In this document: piece by piece, positions 1-6,265 of the stretch
Position numbering within the stretch: the first letter of the stretch is position 1
Layout: each line of letters opens with the position of its first letter
Position numbers and translations under genes: made by a program
Notes under the pieces: model-generated
The model's input: the letters and a program-made list of their open reading frames with translations, nothing else
Database searches by the model: none
What the model was told of the DNA's origin: nothing
Source of the DNA: Mariprofundaceae bacterium
GTDB lineage: Bacteria > Pseudomonadota > Zetaproteobacteria > Mariprofundales > Mariprofundaceae
Direction: 5' to 3'
Assembly (NCBI GenBank): GCA_013139875.1
Contig: WSZY01000036.1
Location: 1-7,100, forward strand
Length of the DNA stretch: 7,100 nt

Positions 1-34
1 TCGTAACCACACCAATAGAAACCATTCTGATCAT
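1..34 (-). CDS. 5' end of an unidentified gene (partial)
   Basis: Reading leftward from an ATG at 34-32, an open frame of eleven codons (MIRMVSIGVVT) runs off the window. The start is supported by a GGGAG ribosome-binding site at 47-43, eight bases before the ATG. A second in-frame ATG at 25-23 is possible but has a poorer site. It lies after the leuCD terminator, so it probably has its own promoter. A small hydrophobic beta-strand-like start would fit many nucleotide-binding enzymes, and leuB or asd often follow leuCD, but eleven residues do not allow an identification. Confidence 0.5.
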   Translation of the reverse strand, partial: MIRMVSIGVVT

Positions 35-173
35 TTCACATTCTCCCGAATATCAGCACAACCCACACAGGCTATGCCAGAAAGTCTCAGGCTTACGTCA
101 TCAGGCTCTGTTGCCAAGCGCAAACAATACGCCATAACTTCTAAAAATTACGTTAATAACAGCTGAACATTCC

Positions 174-211
174 AAAAAAGAGGCAGCCATGTTTGCACAT
201 AAGCCACCTCT
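174..211 (-). terminator. Rho-independent terminator of leuCD
   Basis: On the minus strand AGAGGTGGC (211-203) pairs with GCTGCCTCT (187-179) over nine base pairs, two of them G-U. Inside, ATGT and ACAT pair around a GCAA (GNRA-type) tetraloop, and the 3' arm runs directly into a T tract at 178-174. The two wobbles pair only in minus-strand RNA, which fixes the direction. It lies about 135 bases after the leuD stop codon. Confidence 0.85.
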
Positions 212-220
212 TCATCTCAA

Positions 221-266
221 GCAGACAGCCACGGGCCATCTGCTCCTCTCACCCCACTCGGAGGAG
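221..266 (-). other. Two adjacent hairpins in the leuD 3' region
   Basis: In minus-strand RNA, CTCCTC (266-261) pairs with GAGGAG (248-243). Immediately after, GCAGATGGCC (243-234) pairs with GGCTGTCTGC (230-221) over ten base pairs around a three-base CGU loop, with two G-U pairs that would be mismatches on the other strand. The stems share base 243, so they may compete or stack. Together with the terminator just downstream they give a compact three-hairpin 3' end to the leu transcript. Confidence 0.5.
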
Positions 267-345
267 GGCAAATCTAACAACCTGGAAACCAGCTGTAACT
301 CGCATAAATATGCTATATATTTTCTGCTGGCAATGCTTTAACCAC

Positions 346-981
346 TCAGAACAGCCAGGGAGCCTCACTCTTTCGCCTCGTTTCATAGCTCTGAATCACA
401 GCCGACTCCTGAAGCGTCAGGTCGATATCATCCAGCCCGTTCAACAGACACTGTTTACGGAATGCATCCACATCAAAAGAGAACCCCTCTCTCGATGGGG
501 TAACCACACGCTGAGCCTGAAGGTCTATACCGAGTGAGTAACCTTCAGTGGCAGTACATTCGGCAAACAGCGCATCCATGATCCGGCCATCCAGAACAAT
601 GGGAAGAATAACATTCTTAAAGCAGTTATTATAAAAGATGTCGGCAAAACTTGGCGCAATGATGCAGCGGAAGCCGTAATCGAGAAGTGCCCACGGCGCA
701 TGCTCACGCGATGAGCCGCAACCAAAGTTTTCACGAGCCAGCAGTACCGTTGCCCCCTGATAGCGTGGCTGATTCAGAAGAAACTCCGAACGAAGTGGCC
801 TGTTGGTACAATCCATCTCCGGCTGCCCCACATCCTCATAACGCCACTCATCAAACAGAAACGGGCCATAGCCGGTCCTTTTAATACTCTTCAGGAACTG
901 CTTCGGAATAATCGCATCGGTATCGACATTGGCACGATCCAATGGCGCAACCAGACCCTTCATTGTTGTAAATGCCTGCAT
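346..981 (-). CDS. leuD: 3-isopropylmalate dehydratase small subunit
   Basis: LeuD is the small, swivelling-domain subunit of isopropylmalate isomerase. With LeuC it converts 2-isopropylmalate to 3-isopropylmalate in the cytoplasm, the second step of leucine synthesis. The 211 residues are full length for the proteobacterial LeuD1 type. Visible family motifs are [13 protein letters not shown] at residues 18-30, which contributes to the active site, and [15 protein letters not shown] at 85-99, the substrate-binding loop. The ATG at 981 fits the usual N-terminus a few residues before [14 protein letters not shown], and GAGAGG lies about eight bases upstream. A second ATG at residue 7 is less likely. 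It follows leuC in the same direction but after an unusually wide gap of about 185 bases containing a palindromic element. Transcription probably ends at the terminator near 179. No truncation or missing motif is seen. Confidence 0.97.
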   Translation of the reverse strand: MQAFTTMKGLVAPLDRANVDTDAIIPKQFLKSIKRTGYGPFLFDEWRYEDVGQPEMDCTNRPLRSEFLLNQPRYQGATVLLARENFGCGSSREHAPWALLDYGFRCIIAPSFADIFYNNCFKNVILPIVLDGRIMDALFAECTATEGYSLGIDLQAQRVVTPSREGFSFDVDAFRKQCLLNGLDDIDLTLQESAVIQSYETRRKSEAPWLF

Positions 982-1046
982 TTCTATACCTCTCTCATCA
1001 CAAATGGTCTCGTGGTTGTCTATTACGTTAATGGCGATTCAGATCG

Positions 1047-1154
1047 CACAATTTTTCCTTTCTGAGAAGGCGTAAGCAGCGGAAAATCGGAGCATACTTG
1101 CAGTATGTGAGCATTTGAGCAGCACAATAACGCACTCAGGGAGGAAAAAGTGTG
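1047..1154. repeat. Palindromic intergenic element between leuC and leuD
   Basis: An imperfect inverted repeat frames this stretch. CACAATTTTTCCTTTCTGAG (1047-1066) pairs with CTCAGGGAGGAAAAAGTGTG (1135-1154) over 20 positions, with one mismatch and two T-G pairs. Inside are GCGT/ACGC (1070-1073 with 1130-1133), AAAT/ATTT (1084-1087 with 1113-1116) and CATAC/GTATG (1093-1097 with 1103-1107) around the centre, so the whole can fold as one long hairpin. A direct repeat of TGAGCA occurs at 1108-1113 and 1116-1121. There is no coding capacity and no clear target-site duplication. It resembles a miniature inverted-repeat or ERIC-like intergenic repeat; whether it is multicopy cannot be seen here. 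Confidence 0.65.
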
Positions 1155-1166
1155 ATGAGCTAATCA

Positions 1167-2576
1167 TCATCTGAATTTCCAGTTGCGAACATCAACAAAA
1201 TGCCCCTTAATCGCCGCTGCTGCCGCCATGGCAGGACTAACCAGATGGGTTCGTCCACCAGCACCCTGACGCCCTTCAAAATTACGGTTACTGGTTGAAG
1301 CACAGCGCTCACCCGACTCAAGACGATCTGCATTCATCGCCAAGCACATGGAGCAGCCCGGCTCACGCCACTCAAATCCAGCCGCAATAAAGACCCGGTC
1401 CAGCCCCTCTTCCTCAGCCTGTTTTTTCACCAGACCGGATCCCGGAACAACCATCGTCAGCTTCACACTGGCTGCCATCCTGTATCCAGTTGCCACCTTG
1501 GCTGCTTCACGAAAGTCCTCAATCCGGCCATTGGTACATGAACCGATAAACACCTTGTCCACTCTGATTGCCTCAATCGCTGTGCCTGCTTCAAGCCCCA
1601 TATATTCCAGGGCGCGGCTCCAGCCCTGCTTCTGGGTCGCATCCCTGGCATCAGCAGTGTCTGGTATTGATGCACTTACCGGCAGCACCATCTCGGGGCT
1701 GGTGCCCCATGATACCTGTGGTGCAATATCAGCCGCATCCAATACAATTTCATGGTCAAACTTGGCATCGCTGTCCGAGTGAAGCTCGCGCCATACAGCT
1801 TCCGCCACACCGCACTGCTCACCTGTTGGAGCGAAGGGTCGGCCCTTCACATAATCAAGCGTCACATCATCCACAGCAATCATGCCGCAGCGTGCTCCAG
1901 CCTCAATCGCCATATTACAGACGCTCATGCGCCCCTCCATTGAGAGTGCGCGGATCGCTGAACCGGCAAACTCAATGGCATAGCCCGTACCACCCGCCGT
2001 ACCGATTTTGCCAATAATATAGAGCACGATATCTTTGCCTGTGATACCGGCAGGCAGCTCACCCTCTACAGAGATACGCATCACCTTCGGCTTCTTCTGA
2101 ATCAGACACTGGGTCGCCAGCACATGTTCAACTTCGGAGGTGCCGATACCCATGGCAATCGCACCGAATGCACCGTGCGTTGCTGTATGTGAATCGCCAC
2201 ACACCACTGTCATGCCAGGCAGCGTCAGCCCCTGCTCCGGACCAACCACATGCACCACACCCTGACGGATATCATCCATGCCGAATTCAGTAATACCGAA
2301 CTCTTTGCAGTTGGCTGCCAGTGCTTCCACCTGTATGCGGGAGATGGGATCTTCGATCCCTCTGGCACGGTCAATGGTTGGAACGTTGTGATCCGGTGTC
2401 GCCACGGCAGCACTCACTCTCCACGGTTTGCGTCCGGCCAGACGCAAGCCTTCAAATGCCTGCGGACTGGTCACCTCATGCACCAGATGACGATCAATAT
2501 AGAGCAGCACGGAACCATCATCATTTGCCTTCACAACATGCTGATCCCAAACCTTATCAAACAGTGTCTTTGCCAT
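1167..2576 (-). CDS. leuC: 3-isopropylmalate dehydratase large subunit
   Basis: LeuC is the catalytic, [4Fe-4S]-carrying subunit of isopropylmalate isomerase and works with LeuD in the cytoplasm. It is an aconitase-family protein of 469 residues, essentially the same size as enterobacterial LeuC. The three cluster-binding cysteines are present: C347 in GSCTNGR, and C408 and C411 in GCSMC. Other family landmarks are TPDHNVPT (60-67) and [12 protein letters not shown] (127-138). The frame stays open 19 codons further upstream, but I chose the ATG at 2576 because [15 protein letters not shown] is the standard N-terminus and GAGGAG sits about six bases before it. The longer version would start inside a hairpin. 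It is divergent from a LysR regulator at 2858, and its roughly 200-base leader carries five hairpins. leuD follows on the same strand. Confidence 0.97.
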   Translation of the reverse strand: MAKTLFDKVWDQHVVKANDDGSVLLYIDRHLVHEVTSPQAFEGLRLAGRKPWRVSAAVATPDHNVPTIDRARGIEDPISRIQVEALAANCKEFGITEFGMDDIRQGVVHVVGPEQGLTLPGMTVVCGDSHTATHGAFGAIAMGIGTSEVEHVLATQCLIQKKPKVMRISVEGELPAGITGKDIVLYIIGKIGTAGGTGYAIEFAGSAIRALSMEGRMSVCNMAIEAGARCGMIAVDDVTLDYVKGRPFAPTGEQCGVAEAVWRELHSDSDAKFDHEIVLDAADIAPQVSWGTSPEMVLPVSASIPDTADARDATQKQGWSRALEYMGLEAGTAIEAIRVDKVFIGSCTNGRIEDFREAAKVATGYRMAASVKLTMVVPGSGLVKKQAEEEGLDRVFIAAGFEWREPGCSMCLAMNADRLESGERCASTSNRNFEGRQGAGGRTHLVSPAMAAAAAIKGHFVDVRNWKFR

Positions 2577-2600
2577 ATTGATCTCCTCATCACCGGCTTG

Positions 2601-2745
2601 TGATTGCCCTGAAAAATTCAGGCAATCATGCAAACCACGAATGGTTTGCCAAAATTGGGCGCTGCAAGCGCTCGGTTTTGTGAGTAAAGATAAAATCGCA
2701 TTTTTATCTTTACGTATTGAAAAACTATATGGATGTAGTTTTTCA
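2601..2745. repeat. Five tandem hairpins in the leuC leader
   Basis: Five inverted repeats lie nearly end to end. (1) 2601-2628: TGATTGCC/GGCAATCA extended by TGAA/TTCA, with one bulged C. (2) 2630-2649: GCAAACCA/TGGTTTGC, perfect, with loop CGAA (TTCG on the minus strand). (3) 2650-2680: 14-bp stem around GCA, with three T-G pairs in plus-strand sense. (4) 2684-2713: GTAAAGATAAAA/TTTTATCTTTAC, perfect 12 bp. (5) 2718-2745: TGAAAAACTA/TAGTTTTTCA, perfect 10 bp. All fall between the likely leuC promoter and its ribosome-binding site, so they would be in leuC leader RNA. The density suggests either a structured regulatory leader or a mobile palindromic repeat array; the sequence alone does not decide. 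Confidence 0.75.
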
Positions 2746-2786
2746 TATTCCCATAAATTAAATTTACTTCAATTCACCACAGCCGG

Positions 2787-2813
2787 ATTGCATAGCTTAT
2801 CCTTGCTTGCAAT
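2787..2813. promoter_or_regulatory. Dyad in the leuC/lysR divergent promoter region
   Basis: ATTGCA (2787-2792) and TGCAAT (2808-2813) form a perfect 6-bp inverted repeat with a 15-base spacer. It overlaps the proposed -10 and spacer of the leuC promoter and the proposed -35 of the regulator promoter. That position would suit an operator for the divergent LysR protein or another regulator. It does not match a binding site I can name. Confidence 0.3.
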
Positions 2814-2821
2814 GAGTTCAA
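2794..2821 (-). promoter_or_regulatory. Candidate sigma-70 promoter for leuC
   Basis: On the minus strand TTGAAC (2821-2816) is followed after 16 bases by TAAGCT (2799-2794), a moderate match to -35 and -10 hexamers. Transcription from about 2787 would give a leader of roughly 210 bases containing all five hairpins. The weak -10 would suit an activator-dependent promoter. Confidence 0.3.
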
Positions 2822-2834
2822 AATGAAATATTCT
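2807..2834 (+). promoter_or_regulatory. Candidate sigma-70 promoter for the LysR gene
   Basis: TTGCAA (2807-2812), a 16-base spacer and TATTCT (2829-2834) match four of six consensus bases in each hexamer. Transcription would start near 2841, about 17 bases before the ATG. It overlaps the proposed leuC promoter back to back, the usual arrangement for a LysR gene and a divergent target. Confidence 0.35.
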
Positions 2835-2845
2835 ACCCCTATGGT

Positions 2846-2858
2846 TGAGAAAACCTCA
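2846..2858. promoter_or_regulatory. LysR-type T-N11-A dyad at the regulator's start codon
   Basis: TGAG-AAAAC-CTCA is a 4-bp dyad in the T-N11-A format typical of LysR-family binding sites. Its last base is the A of the ATG at 2858. Binding here would block the gene's own expression, consistent with the negative autoregulation common in the family. A dyad this short can occur by chance. Confidence 0.3.
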
Positions 2859-3742
2859 TGAGTAACCCTATTCCATCACTGAATGCACTGCGTGCATTTG
2901 TAGCTGCCGGCAGGCACGGAAAACTGAAAGATGCCGCAGATGAACTGTTTGTGACCCCCTCCGCCCTGAGCCATCAGATCAGAAATCTGGAAGAGAGCCT
3001 TGATGTTCAACTCTTTAATCGCACGAAAGCAGGGTTGTCGCTCACACAGGCTGGTGAACTGATTTACAGCGACATCGCCACTGCATTTGAGCAGATCGGA
3101 CAGGCTATCACCCGGCTGGGTCGAAAGAGCCAGGAGGAACTCCTGAATGTCAGTATGCTCTCAACATTTGCGATGAGGTGGTTTATTCCCAGACTCTCCA
3201 ACTTCCAGATGCAGCACCCTGAAATCGAAGTGCGTATATCCACTTCAGTCTCACAGGTTGATTTCGCACGTGAGGATATAGACTGCGCTATTCGCTCCGG
3301 TCGCGGCAACTGGCCGGGACTGCATGCGGAGTACCTGTTTGCTGAGAGCTTTACGCCTGTATGTAGCCCGGATCTGGCAAAATATCTGAAGCATCCGGAA
3401 GAGCTGGAAAACCATACACTATTGCATGCACGTCTGCGCCCTGATGACTGGCATGTCTGGCTGGGTGCAGTGGGTGCCGGAGAGATTCAGCCACACCAGG
3501 AGCAGATGTTTGAAACAAGGAATTTTGCCATCCAGGCCGCCGTTGACGGTGTGGGGATTGCCATTGTCGACCCATCGCTTGTGGCAGAAGAGATCCGGGC
3601 TGGAAGACTGGTGGTTCCGTTTCCCCAGACATTGGCGGATGAGAGCGCTTACTATCTGGTCTACCCGGAGAAGCATGCATCACTTCCACGCATTCAGGCG
3701 TTCCAGAGATGGCTTCTGGAACAGATTGGCTCACAAGCGTAG
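2858..3742 (+). CDS. LysR-family transcriptional regulator, GcvA-like
   Basis: A full-length LysR-type DNA-binding regulator of 294 residues. The N-terminal winged helix-turn-helix covers about residues 7-65, with AADELFVTPSALSHQIRNLE as the core HTH. A linker helix follows to about 90, then a periplasmic-binding-protein-like effector domain from about 95 to the end. The effector domain carries GRGNWPG (148-154), followed by PVCSP and HTLLH, which are hallmarks of the GcvA/AmpR-like subfamily; GcvA itself controls glycine cleavage. The ATG at 2858 gives the standard family N-terminus, although the ribosome-binding site is weak (GAGA). It is divergent from leuC, so leuC is a likely target by position only. 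The effector is unknown. A membrane-protein gene follows after 51 bases on the same strand and may be cotranscribed. Confidence 0.93.
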   Translation: MSNPIPSLNALRAFVAAGRHGKLKDAADELFVTPSALSHQIRNLEESLDVQLFNRTKAGLSLTQAGELIYSDIATAFEQIGQAITRLGRKSQEELLNVSMLSTFAMRWFIPRLSNFQMQHPEIEVRISTSVSQVDFAREDIDCAIRSGRGNWPGLHAEYLFAESFTPVCSPDLAKYLKHPEELENHTLLHARLRPDDWHVWLGAVGAGEIQPHQEQMFETRNFAIQAAVDGVGIAIVDPSLVAEEIRAGRLVVPFPQTLADESAYYLVYPEKHASLPRIQAFQRWLLEQIGSQA

Positions 3743-3793
3743 GAAATTTTTACCTTTGTTTAAAAACCGGGAACATAAGAGGTGCCTGAGATA

Positions 3794-4399
3794 ATGTTAT
3801 CAACTGTCGTGGAATCGGTAGTTCCGCTCTGGCTAAAAATCGCCTACTCGGCCTACGTGGCTGTTACACTGCCGATCTATTACAAAAAGTACGGGCCAGC
3901 CAACTTTCTCTGGTTCTCGGACATTGCACTGATCGCCACGGTAGCCGCCCTCTGGCTGGAAAGCCCGATTCTGACAAGTATGATGGCTATTGCCATTCTC
4001 ATCCCCGAACTGATCTGGAATATCGGTTTCTTTTCAGGGTTGATGACAGGAAAACCTGCTTTAGGGCTGGCCAACTACATGTTTGATGAAGAGAAGCCGC
4101 TCTACCTGCGAGCACTGTCGCTCTTCCATATCTTCCTGCCACCGCTTCTAATCTGGCTTATCTACCGGCTCGGCTACGATGAGAATGCCCTGCTTGCCCA
4201 ATCTACTGTCGCCCTGATTGTACTGCCCATCTGCTATCACTTCACAAGCCGCAAGGACAATATTAACTGGGTATTCGGCCCGGGTGAAACCGCCCAGCAG
4301 AAAATCTCACCCATGCTCCACCTGCTGCTGGTGATGATCGCGTTCCCGCTGCTGATTTACCTTCCTACCCATCTGTTTCTATTGATGATTTTTGGCTAA
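3794..4399 (+). CDS. Conserved multi-pass membrane protein, function unknown
   Basis: A 201-residue integral membrane protein with about six hydrophobic segments: roughly 9-30, 36-55, 58-83, 104-126, 131-150 and 174-200. There is no signal peptide or recognised enzymatic motif. Polar or aromatic features between segments stand out: FLWFSDIAL (38-46), TGKPALGLANYMFDEE (85-100), and TSRKDNINWVFGPG (151-164) in the loop before the last segment. From memory, similar proteins with a DNINWVFGPG-like loop occur in other phyla as uncharacterised membrane proteins; I cannot verify this or name a family. A GTG at 3782 would add four residues, but AGAGGTG at 3778-3784 is better placed as ribosome-binding site for the ATG at 3794. 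The 51-base gap after the LysR gene has no clear terminator, so the two may be cotranscribed. Confidence 0.85.
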   Translation: MLSTVVESVVPLWLKIAYSAYVAVTLPIYYKKYGPANFLWFSDIALIATVAALWLESPILTSMMAIAILIPELIWNIGFFSGLMTGKPALGLANYMFDEEKPLYLRALSLFHIFLPPLLIWLIYRLGYDENALLAQSTVALIVLPICYHFTSRKDNINWVFGPGETAQQKISPMLHLLLVMIAFPLLIYLPTHLFLLMIFG

Positions 4400-4423
4400 C
4401 AGACTCTGCCAAAGCCGATCTGG

Positions 4424-4455
4424 AAAATGAAAAGGCGGCATGAAAACACGCCGCC
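4424..4455 (-). terminator. Rho-independent terminator after the small 70-aa gene
   Basis: On the minus strand GGCGGCGTG (4455-4447) pairs with CATGCCGCC (4442-4434) around a TTTT loop: nine pairs including one G-U that would be a mismatch on the plus strand. A T-rich tail, TTTTCATTTT (4433-4424), follows. It lies 22 bases beyond the stop codon of the minus-strand gene at 4478. The plus-strand membrane-protein gene also ends nearby, but its side of the hairpin has no T tract. Confidence 0.85.
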
Positions 4456-4477
4456 CATCATCATCCGGGTAACAGGA

Positions 4478-4690
4478 TTAGAAGTTCACTCGATAGTGGG
4501 CATCAGTCCAGCAGACAGGCAGAGCCTCGCCGGAAGGAAAGACCAGCTCGGATTTTCGGGTATCCACGGGATCGCCCCTCTCCTCACCGGCATGCCGCCT
4601 CACACTGATGCTCTCCTGATTCGGATCCATCAATGCAGTCACATCAAGTACTTCGACCAGATCACCACTATTTTTATCCCGAAGAAACAT
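4478..4690 (-). CDS. Small conserved-looking protein of unknown function
   Basis: A 70-residue soluble, acidic protein with no signal peptide, membrane segment or cysteine pair. Its N-terminal half includes DLVEVLDVTALMDP (10-23), and the C-terminal half includes the distinctive LVFPSGEALPVCW (49-61). Three things argue it is real: an excellent AAGGAGG ribosome-binding site just before the ATG at 4690, an intrinsic terminator right after the stop, and codon use like its neighbours. The sequence feels like a small proteobacterial family I have met only as hypothetical, so I give no function. It lies 97 bases after the OmpA-like gene with no terminator visible between, so the two may be one transcription unit. 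Confidence 0.75.
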   Translation of the reverse strand: MFLRDKNSGDLVEVLDVTALMDPNQESISVRRHAGEERGDPVDTRKSELVFPSGEALPVCWTDAHYRVNF

Positions 4691-4787
4691 GACGCCTCCT
4701 TCGAGTGGTAATTAATACGACCACCCTACCCCTAGTTAAGCAGGTGAAAGGCAATCTGTCCAAATGGCTACCGGAAGAGGTTCGGCC

Positions 4788-6209
4788 TTATAAACGTGGA
4801 GCCAGCAAAATGATGTCGATACGACGATTCTTTTCGCGCCCTTTTGCCGTCTCGTTATTGGCAATTGGCTTCTCTTCACCAAAACCAACAGCTGTAATAA
4901 CCCGCTTGCCTTCAAGCTTCTCCATAAGATAACTGTTAACAGCCTCAGCACGCCGCTCGGAAAGCTTTTGATTGTAGTCATTTGCGCCCACAGCATCGGT
5001 ATGCCCTTCAACCCGAACCGCACGGTCATTAAACATGACCATCGCCTCGCCGGCACCATCGAGCATGCTGTAGGTATTCGGTGGAATCACCGCACTACCA
5101 CTACGGAAGTTCAGGCTTTTCATACGCAAAATAACATCAGAATCCGGAGTCAACAGAATCTCAACCACATTAACATCAGGATTAAACATGCTGGTTAAGC
5201 GCTTGATTTTAGCTTCGGCATCACGTTTGATCTGAAGCTTCCTGCGCAGCTCATTCATGCTGGCAAGATCGCCCTCATAAACCCCCAGTTTGGTGTTAAG
5301 GTCTGCGATAACCTTGTCTGAATCCCGGAGCTGCAACCGGTAATTTCCCTCTATCTCCTCGATCGCCTGCTGAAGCATCCGTATCTGCTCCTCTGCATTT
5401 GTTGCCCTTACAAGGTCAATCCCCAGATAGTTGCCGAGCAGACGAAGCCGGGCCTCTTCCGCATCAACCATGGTCTCAATCTCCGCAGGATTCCTGCTCA
5501 GACGCTCTCCCAATGCGGCAATCTTCATGGAGCGTTCGGCGCTGAACTCACCCCGTCTGGAGAGAGCATACATTTTCACCTGAGCATCGGGATCACTTTT
5601 GATCAACTTCTCTATTTCTCTCTGTACTGAAATTGAAGCTTTCAACGCATTTGGTGAGTGTTTTCTTGCATGAACCTTTCTTGCTGCAGCAACCCCTTTC
5701 GAAATCGGGCGTACATACTGTTCACGTGCAGCAACAACCAGAGCTGCCCGAATGGTAGCCTGAGCCAGGTTTGCCTGGGTCTTTGCCTTCGCCATGTCAT
5801 CGTCCTCTACCGCCTCAACCACACGGCTAAAATCACGCTCGGCACGCTCGACCAGATCTGCCCGCAGATGCTGAGGATCAGCCATCTGCATCCGGTCACG
5901 GGATTCAATCAGTTGTGAGAGCTGGGTGGTAAGCTGCTGCGATGTTTTCATCGCCTTCTCAATATAAGTGGCACTCTCATCCAGAGAAGACCTCGCCTTC
6001 TCATGGTTACCCGTAGAGAGATAGTTTTTCGCATCTCCCAATGCTTCCTGTGCCTCGGCATAGTTGCCGGGTGAAAATTCAATGACACGGAATTGCTTCG
6101 CCTCAGCCATGCGCTCCTCAACCTCTTCAATGGTAACCGCCTGAGCAGCAGTCGCACAGAGCATCAACGGAAGAGTCAGCAGCAAACGAACAGATTGATT
6201 ATTAAACAT
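4788..6209 (-). CDS. Periplasmic helical protein with C-terminal OmpA domain
   Basis: A 473-residue exported protein. Residues 1-24 are a signal peptide (basic R8, hydrophobic core, AQA before the likely cleavage site). Residues about 27-110 are a helical region rich in Ala, Glu and Lys, resembling the DUF4398 domain often paired with OmpA domains. Long charged helices with coiled-coil character follow, clearest at about 270-340. Residues about 355-470 form an OmpA-like peptidoglycan-binding domain with NFRSGSA (367-373), VEGHTDAVG (400-408), LSERRAEAV (416-424) and NRRIDI (461-466). The residues expected to grip diaminopimelate, D405 and R420, are present. There is no lipobox. The frame opens 19 codons earlier, but the ATG at 6209 has GAGG six to seven bases upstream and begins the signal peptide. 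The likely role is anchoring to or organising the cell wall; the partner is unknown. Confidence 0.88.
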   Translation of the reverse strand: MFNNQSVRLLLTLPLMLCATAAQAVTIEEVEERMAEAKQFRVIEFSPGNYAEAQEALGDAKNYLSTGNHEKARSSLDESATYIEKAMKTSQQLTTQLSQLIESRDRMQMADPQHLRADLVERAERDFSRVVEAVEDDDMAKAKTQANLAQATIRAALVVAAREQYVRPISKGVAAARKVHARKHSPNALKASISVQREIEKLIKSDPDAQVKMYALSRRGEFSAERSMKIAALGERLSRNPAEIETMVDAEEARLRLLGNYLGIDLVRATNAEEQIRMLQQAIEEIEGNYRLQLRDSDKVIADLNTKLGVYEGDLASMNELRRKLQIKRDAEAKIKRLTSMFNPDVNVVEILLTPDSDVILRMKSLNFRSGSAVIPPNTYSMLDGAGEAMVMFNDRAVRVEGHTDAVGANDYNQKLSERRAEAVNSYLMEKLEGKRVITAVGFGEEKPIANNETAKGREKNRRIDIILLAPRL

Positions 6210-6265
6210 GGTAAACCTCACAAAAATGTATTCGCGCCATACTGAAACAACAGTTACAGCAGGCA

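Larger units (their letters stand above)
35..345. other. Gene-free region downstream of leuD
   Basis: About 311 bases without a convincing gene. Read on the minus strand from leuD it holds two adjacent hairpins (266-221), a rho-independent terminator (211-174), and then about 140 bases that must contain the promoter and leader of the gene starting at 34. A plus-strand open frame begins at 193 but it starts inside the terminator stem and overlaps leuD antisense, so I treat it as spurious. No clear sigma-70 promoter stands out in 35-173. Confidence 0.6.

Noticed and set aside
120..134. Sigma-54-like promoter on the minus strand, TGGCGTATTGTTTGC, ahead of the gene at 34
   Set aside because: The GG/GC spacing is right, but the -24 element deviates at two positions and the base after TTGC is not A/T; no enhancer site is visible. 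Too weak to annotate.
193..537. Plus-strand 114-codon open frame
   Set aside because: It begins inside the leuCD terminator, overlaps leuD antisense, and its translation has no family character.
1348..2017. Overlapping plus-strand frames antisense to leuC
   Set aside because: Low-complexity, Pro/Ser/His-rich translations typical of the complement of a well-conserved gene; no ribosome-binding sites.
2577..2633. Longer LeuC with 19 extra N-terminal residues
   Set aside because: The extension has no good ribosome-binding site, lies in hairpin sequence, and the ATG at 2576 has GAGGAG and the standard LeuC N-terminus.
2618..2746. Minus-strand 42-codon open frame in the leuC leader (starts [11 protein letters not shown]) as a leucine attenuator peptide
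   Set aside because: It has only two leucine codons, not consecutive, a poor ribosome-binding site, and runs through the hairpin block; it looks like chance coding through repeats.
2578..2826. Plus-strand 82-codon open frame across the leuC leader
   Set aside because: Its coding would be made entirely of the hairpin block and promoter region; no ribosome-binding site and no recognisable domain.
3743..3793. Terminator between the LysR gene and the membrane-protein gene
   Set aside because: Only AT-rich runs are present, with no GC stem followed by a T tract.
6241..6254. ACTG-AAACAA-CAGT dyad upstream of the OmpA-like gene
   Set aside because: A 4-bp dyad is expected by chance and matches no regulator site I know; the nearby CRP-like dyad is better supported.
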